From: Acidimicrobiaceae bacterium
GTDB taxonomy: Bacteria > Actinomycetota > Acidimicrobiia > Acidimicrobiales > Aldehydirespiratoraceae
DNA length: 64,000 nucleotides
Reading direction: 5' to 3'
Assembly: GCA_026708645.1 (NCBI GenBank)
Contig: JAPOUM010000040.1
Span: 1 to 64,000, forward strand
Shown: one piece after another, positions 8,564 to 17,776 of the stretch
Layout of the letters: each line of letters starts with the position of its first letter
How positions within the stretch are numbered: the stretch's first letter is position 1
Translations under genes and position numbers: made by a program
Notes under the pieces: generated by a model
The model's database searches: none
Seen by the model: only the letters and a program-made list of their open reading frames with translations
Told to the model about the DNA's origin: nothing

Positions 8564-9778
8564 GTGAACGACGACGCCGGCCGGTCTCAGCAGCGGGCGC
8601 GCCGCCGCCGGCGTTCGCGCTCTGAGCTGTTCCCGTATCAGCTGCTGATGGGAGTCACCGCCGGGGCCATCGGCGGCATCGTCACCGTGCTGGGCGAACT
8701 GCGTGACGCTCTCGGCTTCAGCGGCACCGGCATCGGAGTGATGGTGGCCGCGGGGTTCATGGCGGCGTTCGTGGCTCAGATCGCCCTGGCCCGCCTCGCC
8801 GACATCGGACGGTCCCGGATCATGTCCACTCTCGGCATCGGCCTCAGCGCGGCGGCGCTGCTGCTGATGTTCTTCGCCGAGAGCCTCATGCTGTGGGTGT
8901 TGAGCAGGATCGTTCTGGGATTCGCCGGCGGGCTGCTTCTGCCCGCGGTGCGCCGCGCCGCCTCCGTCTATGACCCGAAGCACGCCGGCGAGAATCTCGG
9001 ACGAATGGTCGTCGCGGAGACCGCCGGATTCATCTTCGGCCCGGTGCTGACCGCGCTGCTGGTCTGGATCGGAGACGTCCGCACCCCGTTCGCGGTGTTC
9101 GCGGCGGCCATGGCGCTGTTCCTGCCGGTGGCGATGCGTCTGCCGGCCGACAGGGGCCTGCTGGACGAAGCCCGCCGAGCCACGTCGTTCGATCTGCTGC
9201 CGATAAGGCGCCTGCAGGGGGCCTTGATCATGATCGGCGGGTATTTCATGATCGTCGGCGCCTGGGAGGCGGTGCTTCCGGTGATGTTCGCCGACCGCGG
9301 CGCAGGCTCGGGAGTGACCGGCGTCGCCTTCACTCTGGTGGCGCTGCCGATCCTTTTCGTGGGCGCCCGAGCCGGCCGGCTGGCCGATCAGGCAGGCCCG
9401 GTGAGGGTGGCCATGTCGGGGCTGGTCGCAGTGAGCTGCGTCACCATGACTTACGGCGTGCTGCCCGGCGTGATCCCGATCGTCGCGGTCATGGTGCTGG
9501 TGGGTTTCGGAGACGGTTACGGGTTCACCGCGGCCCAGGCGCTGGTGGCCCGGGCGGTGCCCGAGCAGCGCCAAGCCGCAGCGCTGGGATTGATGGGCGC
9601 GGCCGAGGTGGCGGGCGCGGGCGTCGCCGCTCTGCCGTCGGCATGGTTGTACGACAGCTTCGGCGCCTCTGCGGCCTGGGCCGTCGTCGGCGGCACCGTG
9701 CTGGTGCTGGTGCTGTCGGGCTGGCTGCGCCTGCGAGGCACAGTCCCGGCCTCAGGCCCCCACGCCCCCCATCGGTGA
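8564..9778 (+). CDS. MFS transporter
   Basis: A 404-residue protein with about 12 hydrophobic helices, normal for the major facilitator superfamily. The loop 2-3 signature appears as ARLADIGRSRIMS and the loop 8-9 counterpart as GRLADQAGPVRVAMSG. A short basic N terminus (RSQQRARRRRRSR) is cytoplasmic. The GTG start lies 7 bp after the preceding membrane-protein gene. The substrate is unknown, and drug or metabolite export is typical of this subtype (YajR/DHA1-like), which is inference. Confidence 0.82.
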   Translation: MNDDAGRSQQRARRRRRSRSELFPYQLLMGVTAGAIGGIVTVLGELRDALGFSGTGIGVMVAAGFMAAFVAQIALARLADIGRSRIMSTLGIGLSAAALLLMFFAESLMLWVLSRIVLGFAGGLLLPAVRRAASVYDPKHAGENLGRMVVAETAGFIFGPVLTALLVWIGDVRTPFAVFAAAMALFLPVAMRLPADRGLLDEARRATSFDLLPIRRLQGALIMIGGYFMIVGAWEAVLPVMFADRGAGSGVTGVAFTLVALPILFVGARAGRLADQAGPVRVAMSGLVAVSCVTMTYGVLPGVIPIVAVMVLVGFGDGYGFTAAQALVARAVPEQRQAAALGLMGAAEVAGAGVAALPSAWLYDSFGASAAWAVVGGTVLVLVLSGWLRLRGTVPASGPHAPHR

Positions 9779-9834
9779 CGCCGCCCCGCTTGGAGGCGCG
9801 CGTGAAGCCTCTGCAAGTGCCCCCGGACCCTCTG

Positions 9835-10125
9835 TCAGCAAGCCAAGACGGACTTTGCGGGTATGCCGAGCAGCAGCAGCGGACACGGATTGCCCACGCC
9901 GCGTTGTAGACGCTGTTCCAGCTTGGCCCAGTGCGTCGTGGCCTGACCGAACTTGTCGCTCACAAAAATCTTGGCCCAGGCATCAGCGAACGGTTCTTCT
10001 GCCTGCTCGATCATGCGTCTTTGCCGCGCGGTGGGCGTGACTTCGAACGGTTCCAGGTCCGCAAAAGAAACAATGCCGTGGCGCGCCGCGAACGCTTGCA
10101 CGATCTGTCGTAGCTCGCTGTGCAA
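9835..10125 (-). CDS. Small hypothetical protein or remnant
   Basis: A 96-residue open frame on the minus strand with a TTG start and no convincing ribosome-binding site. The sequence has protein-like composition (FAARHGIVSFADLEPFEVTP, then a basic helix TARQRRMIEQAEEPF) and less extreme GC than the flanking genes. It fills most of the 400-bp gap between the MFS and aminotransferase genes. It ends in a Leu/Cys-rich tail. I do not recognise a family. It could be a real small gene, a decayed gene, or chance. Confidence 0.35.
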   Translation of the reverse strand: MHSELRQIVQAFAARHGIVSFADLEPFEVTPTARQRRMIEQAEEPFADAWAKIFVSDKFGQATTHWAKLEQRLQRGVGNPCPLLLLGIPAKSVLAC

Positions 10126-10179
10126 GGTTGGTCTCAGGGTAGTTTACGGCTGGGGTTGAGCGGCCCGGGAGGAGCGCCT

Positions 10180-11640
10180 ATGACCGAGACCATGTTCGGC
10201 GACGATCCGCCTGCGGTGGCGCAGGCCGCGCCCAGCCGCTTCGACGCCTACGACACCGAGGCGCTGTGGCGCAAAGACCTCGACCATTACGTCCATCCCT
10301 TCACTGACTTCGCGCACTGGTCCGACGACGGCGCCCTGGTGATAGCCGAATCCGAGGGCGTCTACGTCTACGACAGCGACGGTCGCCGCTATCTCGACTC
10401 GCAAGGCGGCTTGTGGTGCGTCAACGCCGGTTACGGCCGCACCGAGATAGCCGACGCCATGGCCGAGCAGGCCCGCAAGCTGGCCTACTACTCGCCTTTC
10501 ACGGACACCACCTCGGCGCCCGGCGCGAACCTGGCGCACAAACTGGCTTCGCTGGCGCCCGGCAACCTCAACCATGTGTTCTTCGGCCTGTCCGGCTCCG
10601 ACGCCAACGACACCGCGGCGCGGATCATCCACTTCTATTTCAACCGGCTCGGCCAGCCCCGCAAGAAGACCATGATCACCCGCGTCAACGCCTACCACGG
10701 CTCGAGCTACATGGCCATGTCGCTGACAGGCGTGGCTCACGATCATCTCGGCTTCGACGTCATCGGCGAGCCGCTCATCGCCCGAGTCTCGGGCCCCGAC
10801 CTCTACCGCGAGAGCGGCGAGATGACCCCCGACGAATACACCGCTCATCTGGTCGAAGAGTTCAGAACCAGAGTCGAGGGCCTCGGCCCGGAGAACGTGG
10901 CCGCCTTCTTCGCTGAGCCGATCATGGGCGCGGGAGGGGTGCTGGTGCCCCCGCCCGGCTATCTGCCGGCCATGCGCGAAGCCTGCCGCGACTACGGAAT
11001 CCTCTACGTGTCCGACGAAGTGGTCACCGCTTTCGGTCGGCTAGGCCATTTCTTCGCCAGCCGGGAAGTGTTCGGCGTCCAGCCCGACATCATCAACTCG
11101 GCCAAAGGTCTCACATCCGGTTACGCGCCGCTGTCGGCGACTCTGCTGTCCGACGAGATCCATGAGGTGATCTCGGTGCCTCAAGCTCCGGGAGCGGTGT
11201 TCTCGCACGGCTACACCTACTCGGGCCATCCCGTGTCTTGCGCGGCGGCGCTGGCCAACATCGAGCTCATGGAACGCGAGGACGTGTGCGGCCACGTGCG
11301 CCGTGTCGGCCCCTATTTCGAGCAGCGCCTACGAGACTTGGCGGATCTGCCGCTGGTGGGCGACGTGCGCGGCAAGTGTTTCATGATGTGCATCGAGAGC
11401 GTCGCCGACCGCGGCACCAAAGAGATGTTCCCCGCCGAAGTGGAGATCGGTCGGAGGATCTCCAAAGCCTGCGACGCTCGGGGGCTGCTGGTGCGCCCCA
11501 TCGGGCATCTCAACGTGCTGTCGCCGCCGCTGATTCTCACTGTCGAGCAGATCGACTGGCTGGTGGACGCACTGCGCGACGGCATCGAGGAGGCCATGTC
11601 CCAACTCGAGCACGAAGGCCTCTGGCGGCGCCAGGCGTAG
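10180..11640 (+). CDS. Class III (omega) aminotransferase, PLP-dependent
   Basis: A 486-residue fold-type I aminotransferase. The pyridoxal-phosphate lysine is K309 in NSAKGLTSGYAPL, and the Asp contacting the pyridine nitrogen is in the SDEVVTAFGR block. The GSDAND phosphate-binding loop and YHGSSYMAMSLTG are typical of the omega-amino-acid:pyruvate / polyamine aminotransferase group. It moves an amino group from a terminal amine to pyruvate or 2-oxoglutarate; the exact donor cannot be told. The ATG at 10180 is chosen over an upstream GTG (10120) because GGAGGAG lies 5 nt ahead of it. It stands alone on the plus strand and converges with the M1 peptidase gene. Confidence 0.9.
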   Translation: MTETMFGDDPPAVAQAAPSRFDAYDTEALWRKDLDHYVHPFTDFAHWSDDGALVIAESEGVYVYDSDGRRYLDSQGGLWCVNAGYGRTEIADAMAEQARKLAYYSPFTDTTSAPGANLAHKLASLAPGNLNHVFFGLSGSDANDTAARIIHFYFNRLGQPRKKTMITRVNAYHGSSYMAMSLTGVAHDHLGFDVIGEPLIARVSGPDLYRESGEMTPDEYTAHLVEEFRTRVEGLGPENVAAFFAEPIMGAGGVLVPPPGYLPAMREACRDYGILYVSDEVVTAFGRLGHFFASREVFGVQPDIINSAKGLTSGYAPLSATLLSDEIHEVISVPQAPGAVFSHGYTYSGHPVSCAAALANIELMEREDVCGHVRRVGPYFEQRLRDLADLPLVGDVRGKCFMMCIESVADRGTKEMFPAEVEIGRRISKACDARGLLVRPIGHLNVLSPPLILTVEQIDWLVDALRDGIEEAMSQLEHEGLWRRQA

Positions 11641-11766
11641 TCGAGCGACATCCGGCACGGGCGCGTCGTCTCCTGTGTCATGTCTTGTGTGTCATGTTTC
11701 TTGTGTCAGCAGCGGCGGGTGCTCGGCGCGGTAGCGGGTGCGCTGCTCGGGAGCGGCGACCGGCGG

Positions 11767-13428
11767 TCACGGCTCGGGGCGGGTCTCGTCGTAGAGCCAC
11801 GCTTCGACCACTCTCACAGCGTCGGCGCCTGCGAACTCTTCGACGATCCCCAGGAACTCCTCGGTGTCGGTGACGCCGCCCGCCGAACGGTCGTGATGGG
11901 CCCGCACGATCTGCCAGAAGACGCTGTCGCCGCTGTGGCGGCGCAGCGCGTGGAGGGTCGCCGCGCCCCGGAAATAGACCGACGGGTCGAACAGTTCCCG
12001 CACAGTGATGCCTTTGGGCGGCGGCTCGCCTGTCAGCCTCGCGGTGTGCGAACGGATGAGGCTGTCGAAGTCGTGTCCGAAATGCTGCGCCTCGAACATC
12101 AGATGCAGATAGGTGGCGAAGCCTTCGTTGAGCCAGATGTCGCTCCAATCCGCAGGTGATACCGAGTTGCCCCACCACTGATGAGCGGCTTCGTGGGCGA
12201 TTATGCCGGGCCCGATCGTGTCGATCCCGTGGATCGAGAGCGTCTGGTTCTCGAGCGCCAGCCCCAGAGCGAACGGCATCACGATGGTTCCGTAGGCGTC
12301 GAACGGGTACGGGCCGAGGCGCTCCTCGAGGAAGGCGATCACCTTCGGGGTCACCGACAGCGCCTGCACGACGTCTCGTGAAGCGCCGCGGGGCACGTAG
12401 TCGCGGATCACGGGTCCGCCCGGACGCAGTTCGCCGTGGTCGATGCGCTCGAAGTCGCCGATGTAGACCGCCGCCAGATAACTGGCCATCGGGTCGTCCA
12501 TCCGCCAAGTGAAAGTGGTGTCGCCGTCGGCACTGAACTCGTCGGCGAGCAAGCCGTTGGAGGCCGCGGTGGTCCCCTCCGGCACGGTGATCGTGATTTC
12601 GTAGGTGGCCTTGTCGAGAGGGTGGTTGTTGGACGGGAACCAGGTCATCGACCCCGACGGCTGGTTCAGCGTGTAGATCACCGAGTCGCGCTGCATCCAG
12701 CCCAGCTCGCTGAAACGAACGCCTGGGTCTTCGAGCGGCTCGGGGCTTCCTGAATAGCGGATCTCCGCGGTGAACCGCGAGCCCGGCTCGATGGGGGAGT
12801 TCGCGAAGACTGTCAACTCGTGGCCCGACCGTTCGAACGCCGCCGAGCTGCCGTCGACGGTCACGGCCTCGATCTCGAGGCCCGAGAAGTCGAGGTTGAA
12901 CCGGCCGAGGCGCTCGGTGGCTGCCGCAATTATCGAAGTGGCGGCGATGATCGAGTTGGCGTCGGGATCCACATCGAGGTCGATGTCGTAGTGCGACACG
13001 TCGTAGCCCGGGTTGCCGAGCGTCGGGTAGAAGCTGTCGCCCAGACCGACCGCCTCAAGCTCGGCGGACCGTGTTGCGGCAGCGGCTGTCTGCGAGTCCG
13101 CCGGTTCCGGCGGCGGTGTGGGGTCTGAGGGCGGCTCAGGGCCTGAGGGTGCTTCGGGGTCCGCTGGCGCTGCACCGGTCGCTGTCGTTGTCTCGCCGTT
13201 CGGGCCGGCGTTGCCCGAGTGTTCGCTTTCCGGGCCGGCGCCGCTCGACTCGGCTGATGCGTCGGGTGCGTTCGTCGCGGCGCTTCCGGCAGCGAATGGC
13301 GTCGGCTCACGGCTCGCAGCGTCGCTGTCGTGGCCTGCGTCTCCGCAGGCTGCGGCTAGCAGCGCCACGGTCGCTGCGGTCGCCACGACCGCAGCCGACA
13401 CGGCGACCTTCGACGATGTTGCTGTCAT
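11767..13428 (-). CDS. M1-family zinc metallopeptidase, lipoprotein
   Basis: A 553-residue secreted aminopeptidase-like protein. The N terminus is a lipoprotein signal (hydrophobic stretch ending LLAAAC, residues about 23-28), so it should be anchored on the outer face of the membrane after Lsp cleavage; lspA is in this window. A 75-residue Ser/Pro/Glu linker follows. The zinc site is HEAAHQWWG with the third ligand in NEGFATYL 18 residues later, and the exopeptidase motif appears as LALENQ rather than GAMEN. The N-terminal beta domain begins at YDVSHYDIDLDVDP. The final helical domain is short. Its start codon sits between two 20-bp direct repeats. Confidence 0.9.
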   Translation of the reverse strand: MTATSSKVAVSAAVVATAATVALLAAACGDAGHDSDAASREPTPFAAGSAATNAPDASAESSGAGPESEHSGNAGPNGETTTATGAAPADPEAPSGPEPPSDPTPPPEPADSQTAAAATRSAELEAVGLGDSFYPTLGNPGYDVSHYDIDLDVDPDANSIIAATSIIAAATERLGRFNLDFSGLEIEAVTVDGSSAAFERSGHELTVFANSPIEPGSRFTAEIRYSGSPEPLEDPGVRFSELGWMQRDSVIYTLNQPSGSMTWFPSNNHPLDKATYEITITVPEGTTAASNGLLADEFSADGDTTFTWRMDDPMASYLAAVYIGDFERIDHGELRPGGPVIRDYVPRGASRDVVQALSVTPKVIAFLEERLGPYPFDAYGTIVMPFALGLALENQTLSIHGIDTIGPGIIAHEAAHQWWGNSVSPADWSDIWLNEGFATYLHLMFEAQHFGHDFDSLIRSHTARLTGEPPPKGITVRELFDPSVYFRGAATLHALRRHSGDSVFWQIVRAHHDRSAGGVTDTEEFLGIVEEFAGADAVRVVEAWLYDETRPEP

Positions 13429-13449
13429 AACCTTCGACGATGTTGCCGT
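13406..13449. repeat. 20-bp direct repeat flanking the M1 peptidase start codon
   Basis: The 20-bp word at 13406-13425 recurs at 13430-13449 with one mismatch, a 24-bp spacing. The ATG of the minus-strand peptidase gene (13426-13428) falls between them, so the first seven codons are duplicated upstream as untranslated sequence. It looks like a recent small tandem duplication. Confidence 0.85.
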
Positions 13450-13457
13450 GAGCAGTC

Positions 13458-13928
13458 TCAGCGCATCACCTTTTGCGCGTGGGCGTAGACCCCCTGATCA
13501 TGGCTGATCTCGATCATGTTGCCGTCCGGGTCTCTGATCATGCAGATGTAGCCGATCGGCGGGGGCATGTCCGTCGGTGGCGTCACCAGGCAACCATCAT
13601 CATCCGCTCTGCGGGCCGCCGACTCCAGTTCATTGCGACTGGGCACCTCTATCCCCAGATGCGCGAACGGCGCCAAAGTGGCGATGGGAGCGCCCTTGAA
13701 AGGGTCGGAATCTGGGAGGAACTGCGCCAGCACCAGAATGAACGGCTTGTCCGGAGAGTCGTCGTGGCCCAGCCAAGCAGCGAACCCGTGGTCGTCTTGA
13801 CGCTTGTCCAGCAGCTTCAGCGGCGTGTGCCGGGCGTACCAGTCGATGCTGACCGCGATGTCGGTGACTCGCAGCGCCACATGAGTCCAGCGAGCCTGCG
13901 GAGGATGAACCGGGTAGTTGTCGTCCAT
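13458..13928 (-). CDS. VOC-superfamily (glyoxalase/bleomycin-resistance fold) protein
   Basis: A 156-residue vicinal-oxygen-chelate protein with two beta-alpha-beta-beta-beta modules: one starts at WTHVALRVTDI with metal-ligand-like His16, the other at FAHLGIEVPS, ending in the common RDPDGNMIEI segment with the carboxylate ligand. Such proteins bind a metal and act as lyases, dioxygenases, isomerases or resistance proteins; the substrate here is unknown. A TAGTTT box (13938-13943) lies 9 nt before the ATG, suggesting a leaderless transcript. A C-homopolymer region is about 90 bp upstream of the gene. The M1 peptidase gene follows on the same strand 29 bp later. Confidence 0.85.
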   Translation of the reverse strand: MDDNYPVHPPQARWTHVALRVTDIAVSIDWYARHTPLKLLDKRQDDHGFAAWLGHDDSPDKPFILVLAQFLPDSDPFKGAPIATLAPFAHLGIEVPSRNELESAARRADDDGCLVTPPTDMPPPIGYICMIRDPDGNMIEISHDQGVYAHAQKVMR

Positions 13929-13960
13929 GCCCGGCTCAAACTAGCAGCACCCTCAGAGCA

Positions 13961-14164
<204 letters not shown>

Positions 14165-14213
14165 CTCTGTTGCGCAGGCTCGGCTGGAGCGGGCTCTGCC
14201 AGGGCAGGGTCTG

Positions 14214-15905
14214 CTACCGCAGCAGCCGGCTTGCGATGCCGCGGGCCTCGTCGAGGCCGCCCACGAAATGGTCCGGCGGCACGTTCTTGAGCGAGTCCAG
14301 CAGGGTGAGGGTTTCTTTGGTCGGCCCGGACAGGCTCATCACTATCACCTGCGTGTCCTCGTCGAGCGCCGCGTCGATCAACTGCCCGATGACCAGCGCT
14401 GCGCTGTCGTCGACATAGACGGTGTCGGAGAAGTCGAAGATCACCACTTCGTGGCCGGCGATGTCGGTGCTCATCGTTCCAAACAGCTTGATGGACGAAG
14501 CCACCGTGAAGCTGCCTCGCAGCGACAGCAGCCCGCACCGCGCCGCGAACGGGTCGTCTGATTCGAGGTCGAAGCCGTCCTCGCCGTCGTTTGCGCCTGC
14601 GCCGTCGTCTGATCCGTCGTCTGAGTCCGACGGATCGGGGTTCGACAAGAAGGTCATGTCGAGCAGCGGAGTCGACACCACGGTCTGCAGTTCCAGGCTT
14701 TCGATCTGTCGGGCGCTGGTCATCGCCGCCGCGATCAGGCCGACCGCCACCGCCACCACGAGGTCCGACACAACCGCCAGCCCCAGCGTCAGCAGCAGCA
14801 CCACCAAGCTGTCGCGCTGGATCCGGTGGATCCGGCTCAGGTAGCGCCAGTCGATGATGTCGAAACCGATCTTCACCAGGATCCCGGCCAGAACCGCATG
14901 AGGGATCGATTCGACGTAGCGTCCCAGTCCCAACACCAAAGCCGCCAGTATCCCGGCGCAGATCACGCCGGAGAGCCTCGAGCGGCCGCCGGCTCGAACG
15001 TTGGCGACGGTGCATGAAGTGGCCCCGGCGCCGGGCACGCCTCCGATCAGCGACATCACGACGTTGGCCGCGCCCATGCCCATGAGCTCGCGGTTGGGGT
15101 CGTGGGTCTGGCGGGTCATCGAGTCTGCGACCATCGCTGTGAGCAGGCTGTTGATGGAGCCGAGCAGCGCAATGGTGATGCCCGCCGGGAGGGCCGCCCC
15201 GAGATCCCCCCAGGGGATTTCGGGCAAGGCGAGGTCGGGCAGGCCGGTGGGCACTTCGCCTATGACCGGGGCGTCCTTGAGCCACAGCACCCCGACAGCG
15301 GTCCCGATCACCAGAGCGGCCACGGACGGCGGCAGGAGCCGTTTGAGGCGCGCGGGCCAGAAGATGCAGATGGCCAGAGTCACGGCGCTGAGGGCCAGCG
15401 CGCTCGGGTCGGTGCCGATGATCGCTTCCGGCCAGGAGCGCAGCGACCGGAGCGCTCCGCCCAGGGCAACTTCGGTGCCCAGCAGCGGCAGCATCTGCAC
15501 CAGGATGATGATCAGTCCGACCGCCGAGGTGAACCCCGAGACGACCGAGTAGGGGGTGTAGGCCACGAAGCTCCCCAGCCGCAGAGCGCCCATCAGCACC
15601 TGGATCAATCCGGCCAGAGCCACGATGGCGAGCGCTTTGGAGAGGTCCTCGCCGGCGTAGTCGACGAACACCACCGACATCGCCACCGACAGCGGCGCCG
15701 TGGGTCCCGATATCTGGGTTCTGCTTCCGCCGAACAGCGCTCCGAGCATGCCCACGCCCGCAGCGCCGTAGAGGCCGGCGATCGCTCCCAGCCCCGAGGC
15801 CACGCCGAAAGCCAGAGACAGAGGCAAAGCCACCACGGCCGCGGTGAGACCGCCGAAGACGTCGCCGCGCAACGTCTGGCCCCTGTCGGCCACTTGCAAA
15901 CTCAT
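14214..15905 (-). CDS. SulP-family anion transporter with STAS domain
   Basis: A 563-residue SLC26/SulP protein, a membrane carrier for sulfate, bicarbonate or other anions. The first ~400 residues are hydrophobic helices with the family opening GDVFGGLTAAVVALPLSLAF and the SGPTAPLSV motif. A soluble STAS domain occupies about residues 440-563 (VVIFDFSDTVYVDDSAALVI is its conserved strand-helix). An acidic linker (residues ~425-440) joins them. The ATG follows a TAGGCT box (15915-15920) by 9 nt, suggesting leaderless transcription. No sulfate-assimilation or carbonic anhydrase gene is adjacent, so the anion cannot be assigned. Confidence 0.88.
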   Translation of the reverse strand: MSLQVADRGQTLRGDVFGGLTAAVVALPLSLAFGVASGLGAIAGLYGAAGVGMLGALFGGSRTQISGPTAPLSVAMSVVFVDYAGEDLSKALAIVALAGLIQVLMGALRLGSFVAYTPYSVVSGFTSAVGLIIILVQMLPLLGTEVALGGALRSLRSWPEAIIGTDPSALALSAVTLAICIFWPARLKRLLPPSVAALVIGTAVGVLWLKDAPVIGEVPTGLPDLALPEIPWGDLGAALPAGITIALLGSINSLLTAMVADSMTRQTHDPNRELMGMGAANVVMSLIGGVPGAGATSCTVANVRAGGRSRLSGVICAGILAALVLGLGRYVESIPHAVLAGILVKIGFDIIDWRYLSRIHRIQRDSLVVLLLTLGLAVVSDLVVAVAVGLIAAAMTSARQIESLELQTVVSTPLLDMTFLSNPDPSDSDDGSDDGAGANDGEDGFDLESDDPFAARCGLLSLRGSFTVASSIKLFGTMSTDIAGHEVVIFDFSDTVYVDDSAALVIGQLIDAALDEDTQVIVMSLSGPTKETLTLLDSLKNVPPDHFVGGLDEARGIASRLLR

Positions 15906-15949
15906 CGGCTGCCCAGCCTAGATCAACCGCGGGTCCGCCTTAGTTCATT

Positions 15950-16262
15950 GAGCGCCCTGAGCGTCGTGCCTGCGGGGCATGTGCTCTGTGCCCTGGGCCC
16001 GCCGCCTGTGCCCTGTGCCCTGTGCTCTGTGCCTGCCGCCTGTGCTCTGTGCGTCGACCGGGGCAGTCGCCCCGAGGGGCTGGCCGCCAGGTGTGTCTAT
16101 GCACTGGGTGCGCTGGCTTTGGTTGCCCGTGCTCTGTGTGTTTGAGTCGGTACTCTCCGAATGTGTCTGAGTCTGTATGTGTCTGAGTCTGAGTCTGTGC
16201 CTGTGAGCTTGCCGTCTGTGAGCCTGCTGCTTTCGGTCTCGGACCGTGTCTGAGCCTGTGCT
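15950..16262. repeat. Low-complexity spacer of degenerate short repeats
   Basis: The gap between the divergent SulP and MFS genes is built from degenerate words: gtgctctgtgccctgt-type units at about 15975-16055 and gtgtctgagtctg-type units at about 16155-16200 and again near 16245-16285. Open frames here are by-products of the repeats. I see no RNA gene. The SulP promoter must be at its left end; no clear promoter for the MFS gene is visible. Confidence 0.75.
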
Positions 16263-16270
16263 TGTGCCCT

Positions 16271-17467
16271 GTGAGTGTGTCTGAGTCGCTGCGCCCTTCT
16301 CTGGTGATCAACGCCGCAGTGATGTCCACTGTGTCCACCGTGCTGCCCGGTTTCTTGATCGGCGCCATGTCGGTGCAGGTGAGCCAGGAGATGGGGGTTT
16401 CCGAAGGCGTCTACGGGTGGGGTCTCGGATCGTTCTTCGGCTCTGCGATGTTGGGGTCGGTGATGCTGGGACGGCTCGCTCAGAGGATCGGGCCGCGCAG
16501 CCAGATGACCTGGGCGCTGGTGGTCAGCGTCGCGGTGCAGTTGGCTTTGGCCGCCACCGCGCGGTCGTTCGGAGCTGTGATCGGTTTCCTGGTGCTGGCG
16601 GGTCTGGCGAACGCCGCGAATCAGACGTCGGTCAATCTGGCTTTGACCCAGGCCCGGCTGCCTCGCCTGGGTTTGGCTGTGTCGATCAAGCAATCCGGCC
16701 TGCCCACGGCGACGCTGCTGGCTGGTTTCGCGGTTCCCGGCCTGGCGCTCACGGTGGGCTGGCGCTGGGCTTACGTGGGCGGCGCGGGTTTTGCTTTGGG
16801 CGCGCTGGCTCTGGTTCGGGCGGCGCTGGGTTCGCTGCCTTTGTCGTCGTCTTTGCCGTCGTCGTTTCCGGCTACAGCTCAGGCTCATCCGTCGGCGCCG
16901 GCGGCTGCCGTGCCGGAGTCGTCTTCTCGGGATCTTTTCCTGGCCGCGGCGGTGGGCGCATGTCTGGCGTTCAGCGCAGGTTCGCTCAACGCCTGGGGGG
17001 TCGGTTCCGGCGTGGACGCAGGGCTGAGCCAGGGGACGGCCGGCCTGTTGCTCAGTTTCGGGGCTGCCACCGGGATCACTCTGCGCCTAGTGGGCGGCTG
17101 GTTGTCGGACACGATGCGGATCCCGCCTTTCACAGTGGCGGGGCTGACCGCGGCGATCGGTTCGCTGGGGATGGCCGCGCTGGCGGTCAGGTCACCGGGG
17201 ATGCATGTGGCGGCTTTGCTGTTGTCGTTCGGCGGCGGCTGGATCTGGCCGGTGTTCACCAACTACGGGATCGTGCGGAGCAACCCGCGGGCCGCCGGCG
17301 CAGCCACGGGAGTCACTCAGATGGGCGTCTATGTGGGGGTGTTCTTGAGCCCGTCAGTCACGGGCCGACTGATCGAGAGTGCGGGCTATCCGACGATGTG
17401 GCTGGTCGTGGCCGGCGTCACCGTGGCCGGGGCGGCATTGGCGATTCGTGTAGCCAACCGCTTCTGA
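16271..17467 (+). CDS. MFS transporter
   Basis: A protein of about 398 residues with roughly 12 transmembrane helices. The loop 2-3 motif is seen as GRLAQRIGPRSQ and the loop 8-9 motif as GWLSDTMRIPP. The central loop is Ser/Pro/Ala-rich (about residues 185-215), separating the two six-helix bundles. GTG codons at 16271 and 16277 are both possible starts and no ribosome-binding site decides between them. An upstream TTG at 16262 is less likely. The substrate is unknown. A GC palindrome follows 20 bp after the stop. Confidence 0.8.
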   Translation: MSVSESLRPSLVINAAVMSTVSTVLPGFLIGAMSVQVSQEMGVSEGVYGWGLGSFFGSAMLGSVMLGRLAQRIGPRSQMTWALVVSVAVQLALAATARSFGAVIGFLVLAGLANAANQTSVNLALTQARLPRLGLAVSIKQSGLPTATLLAGFAVPGLALTVGWRWAYVGGAGFALGALALVRAALGSLPLSSSLPSSFPATAQAHPSAPAAAVPESSSRDLFLAAAVGACLAFSAGSLNAWGVGSGVDAGLSQGTAGLLLSFGAATGITLRLVGGWLSDTMRIPPFTVAGLTAAIGSLGMAALAVRSPGMHVAALLLSFGGGWIWPVFTNYGIVRSNPRAAGAATGVTQMGVYVGVFLSPSVTGRLIESAGYPTMWLVVAGVTVAGAALAIRVANRF

Positions 17468-17486
17468 GAGGCGTTGTTGCGGTGTG

Positions 17487-17503
17487 CGGCGGCGACGCCG
17501 CCG
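17487..17503 (+). terminator. GC-rich palindrome after the MFS gene
   Basis: CGGCGGCG-A-CGCCGCCG is a perfect 8+1+8 palindrome starting 20 bp downstream of the MFS stop codon. It would fold with a few central bases unpaired. There is no T-run, so it would be a terminator only of the U-less kind often proposed in high-GC actinobacteria. Confidence 0.4.
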
Positions 17504-17641
17504 GCGGTGCCGGTTCGTGGCCGGGGCGGTGGCGCGTCGGGGCGGGTTGTGGCAGCGCCGGCGGCAGTGGGCTTGGGGCGAGCGGAGGGCTTGGAGCGGG
17601 CGCTCGTTGTGTTTGAGGGGCTCTAGAGCGGTAGGCTACAT

Positions 17642-17671
17642 TTGATGTTGGTATATTTCATGTTGTATGAT
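17642..17671 (+). promoter_or_regulatory. Sigma-70-type promoter for the heptad-repeat gene
   Basis: TTGATG (17642-17647) and TATGAT (17666-17671) are separated by 18 bp in an AT-rich patch that stands out from the GC-rich surroundings. Transcription would begin near 17678, giving a leader of about 100 nt before the ATG at 17777. Confidence 0.6.
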
Positions 17672-17776
17672 ATTGTGGAAGAATCTTTAGATCACGACAG
17701 CGCGATTCGTGCCGGTCAGCCCAGAGAATCGCTGTCAACCTAGAGAAGTCAGCCCAGAGAAAGGAGCAGCGCAAGG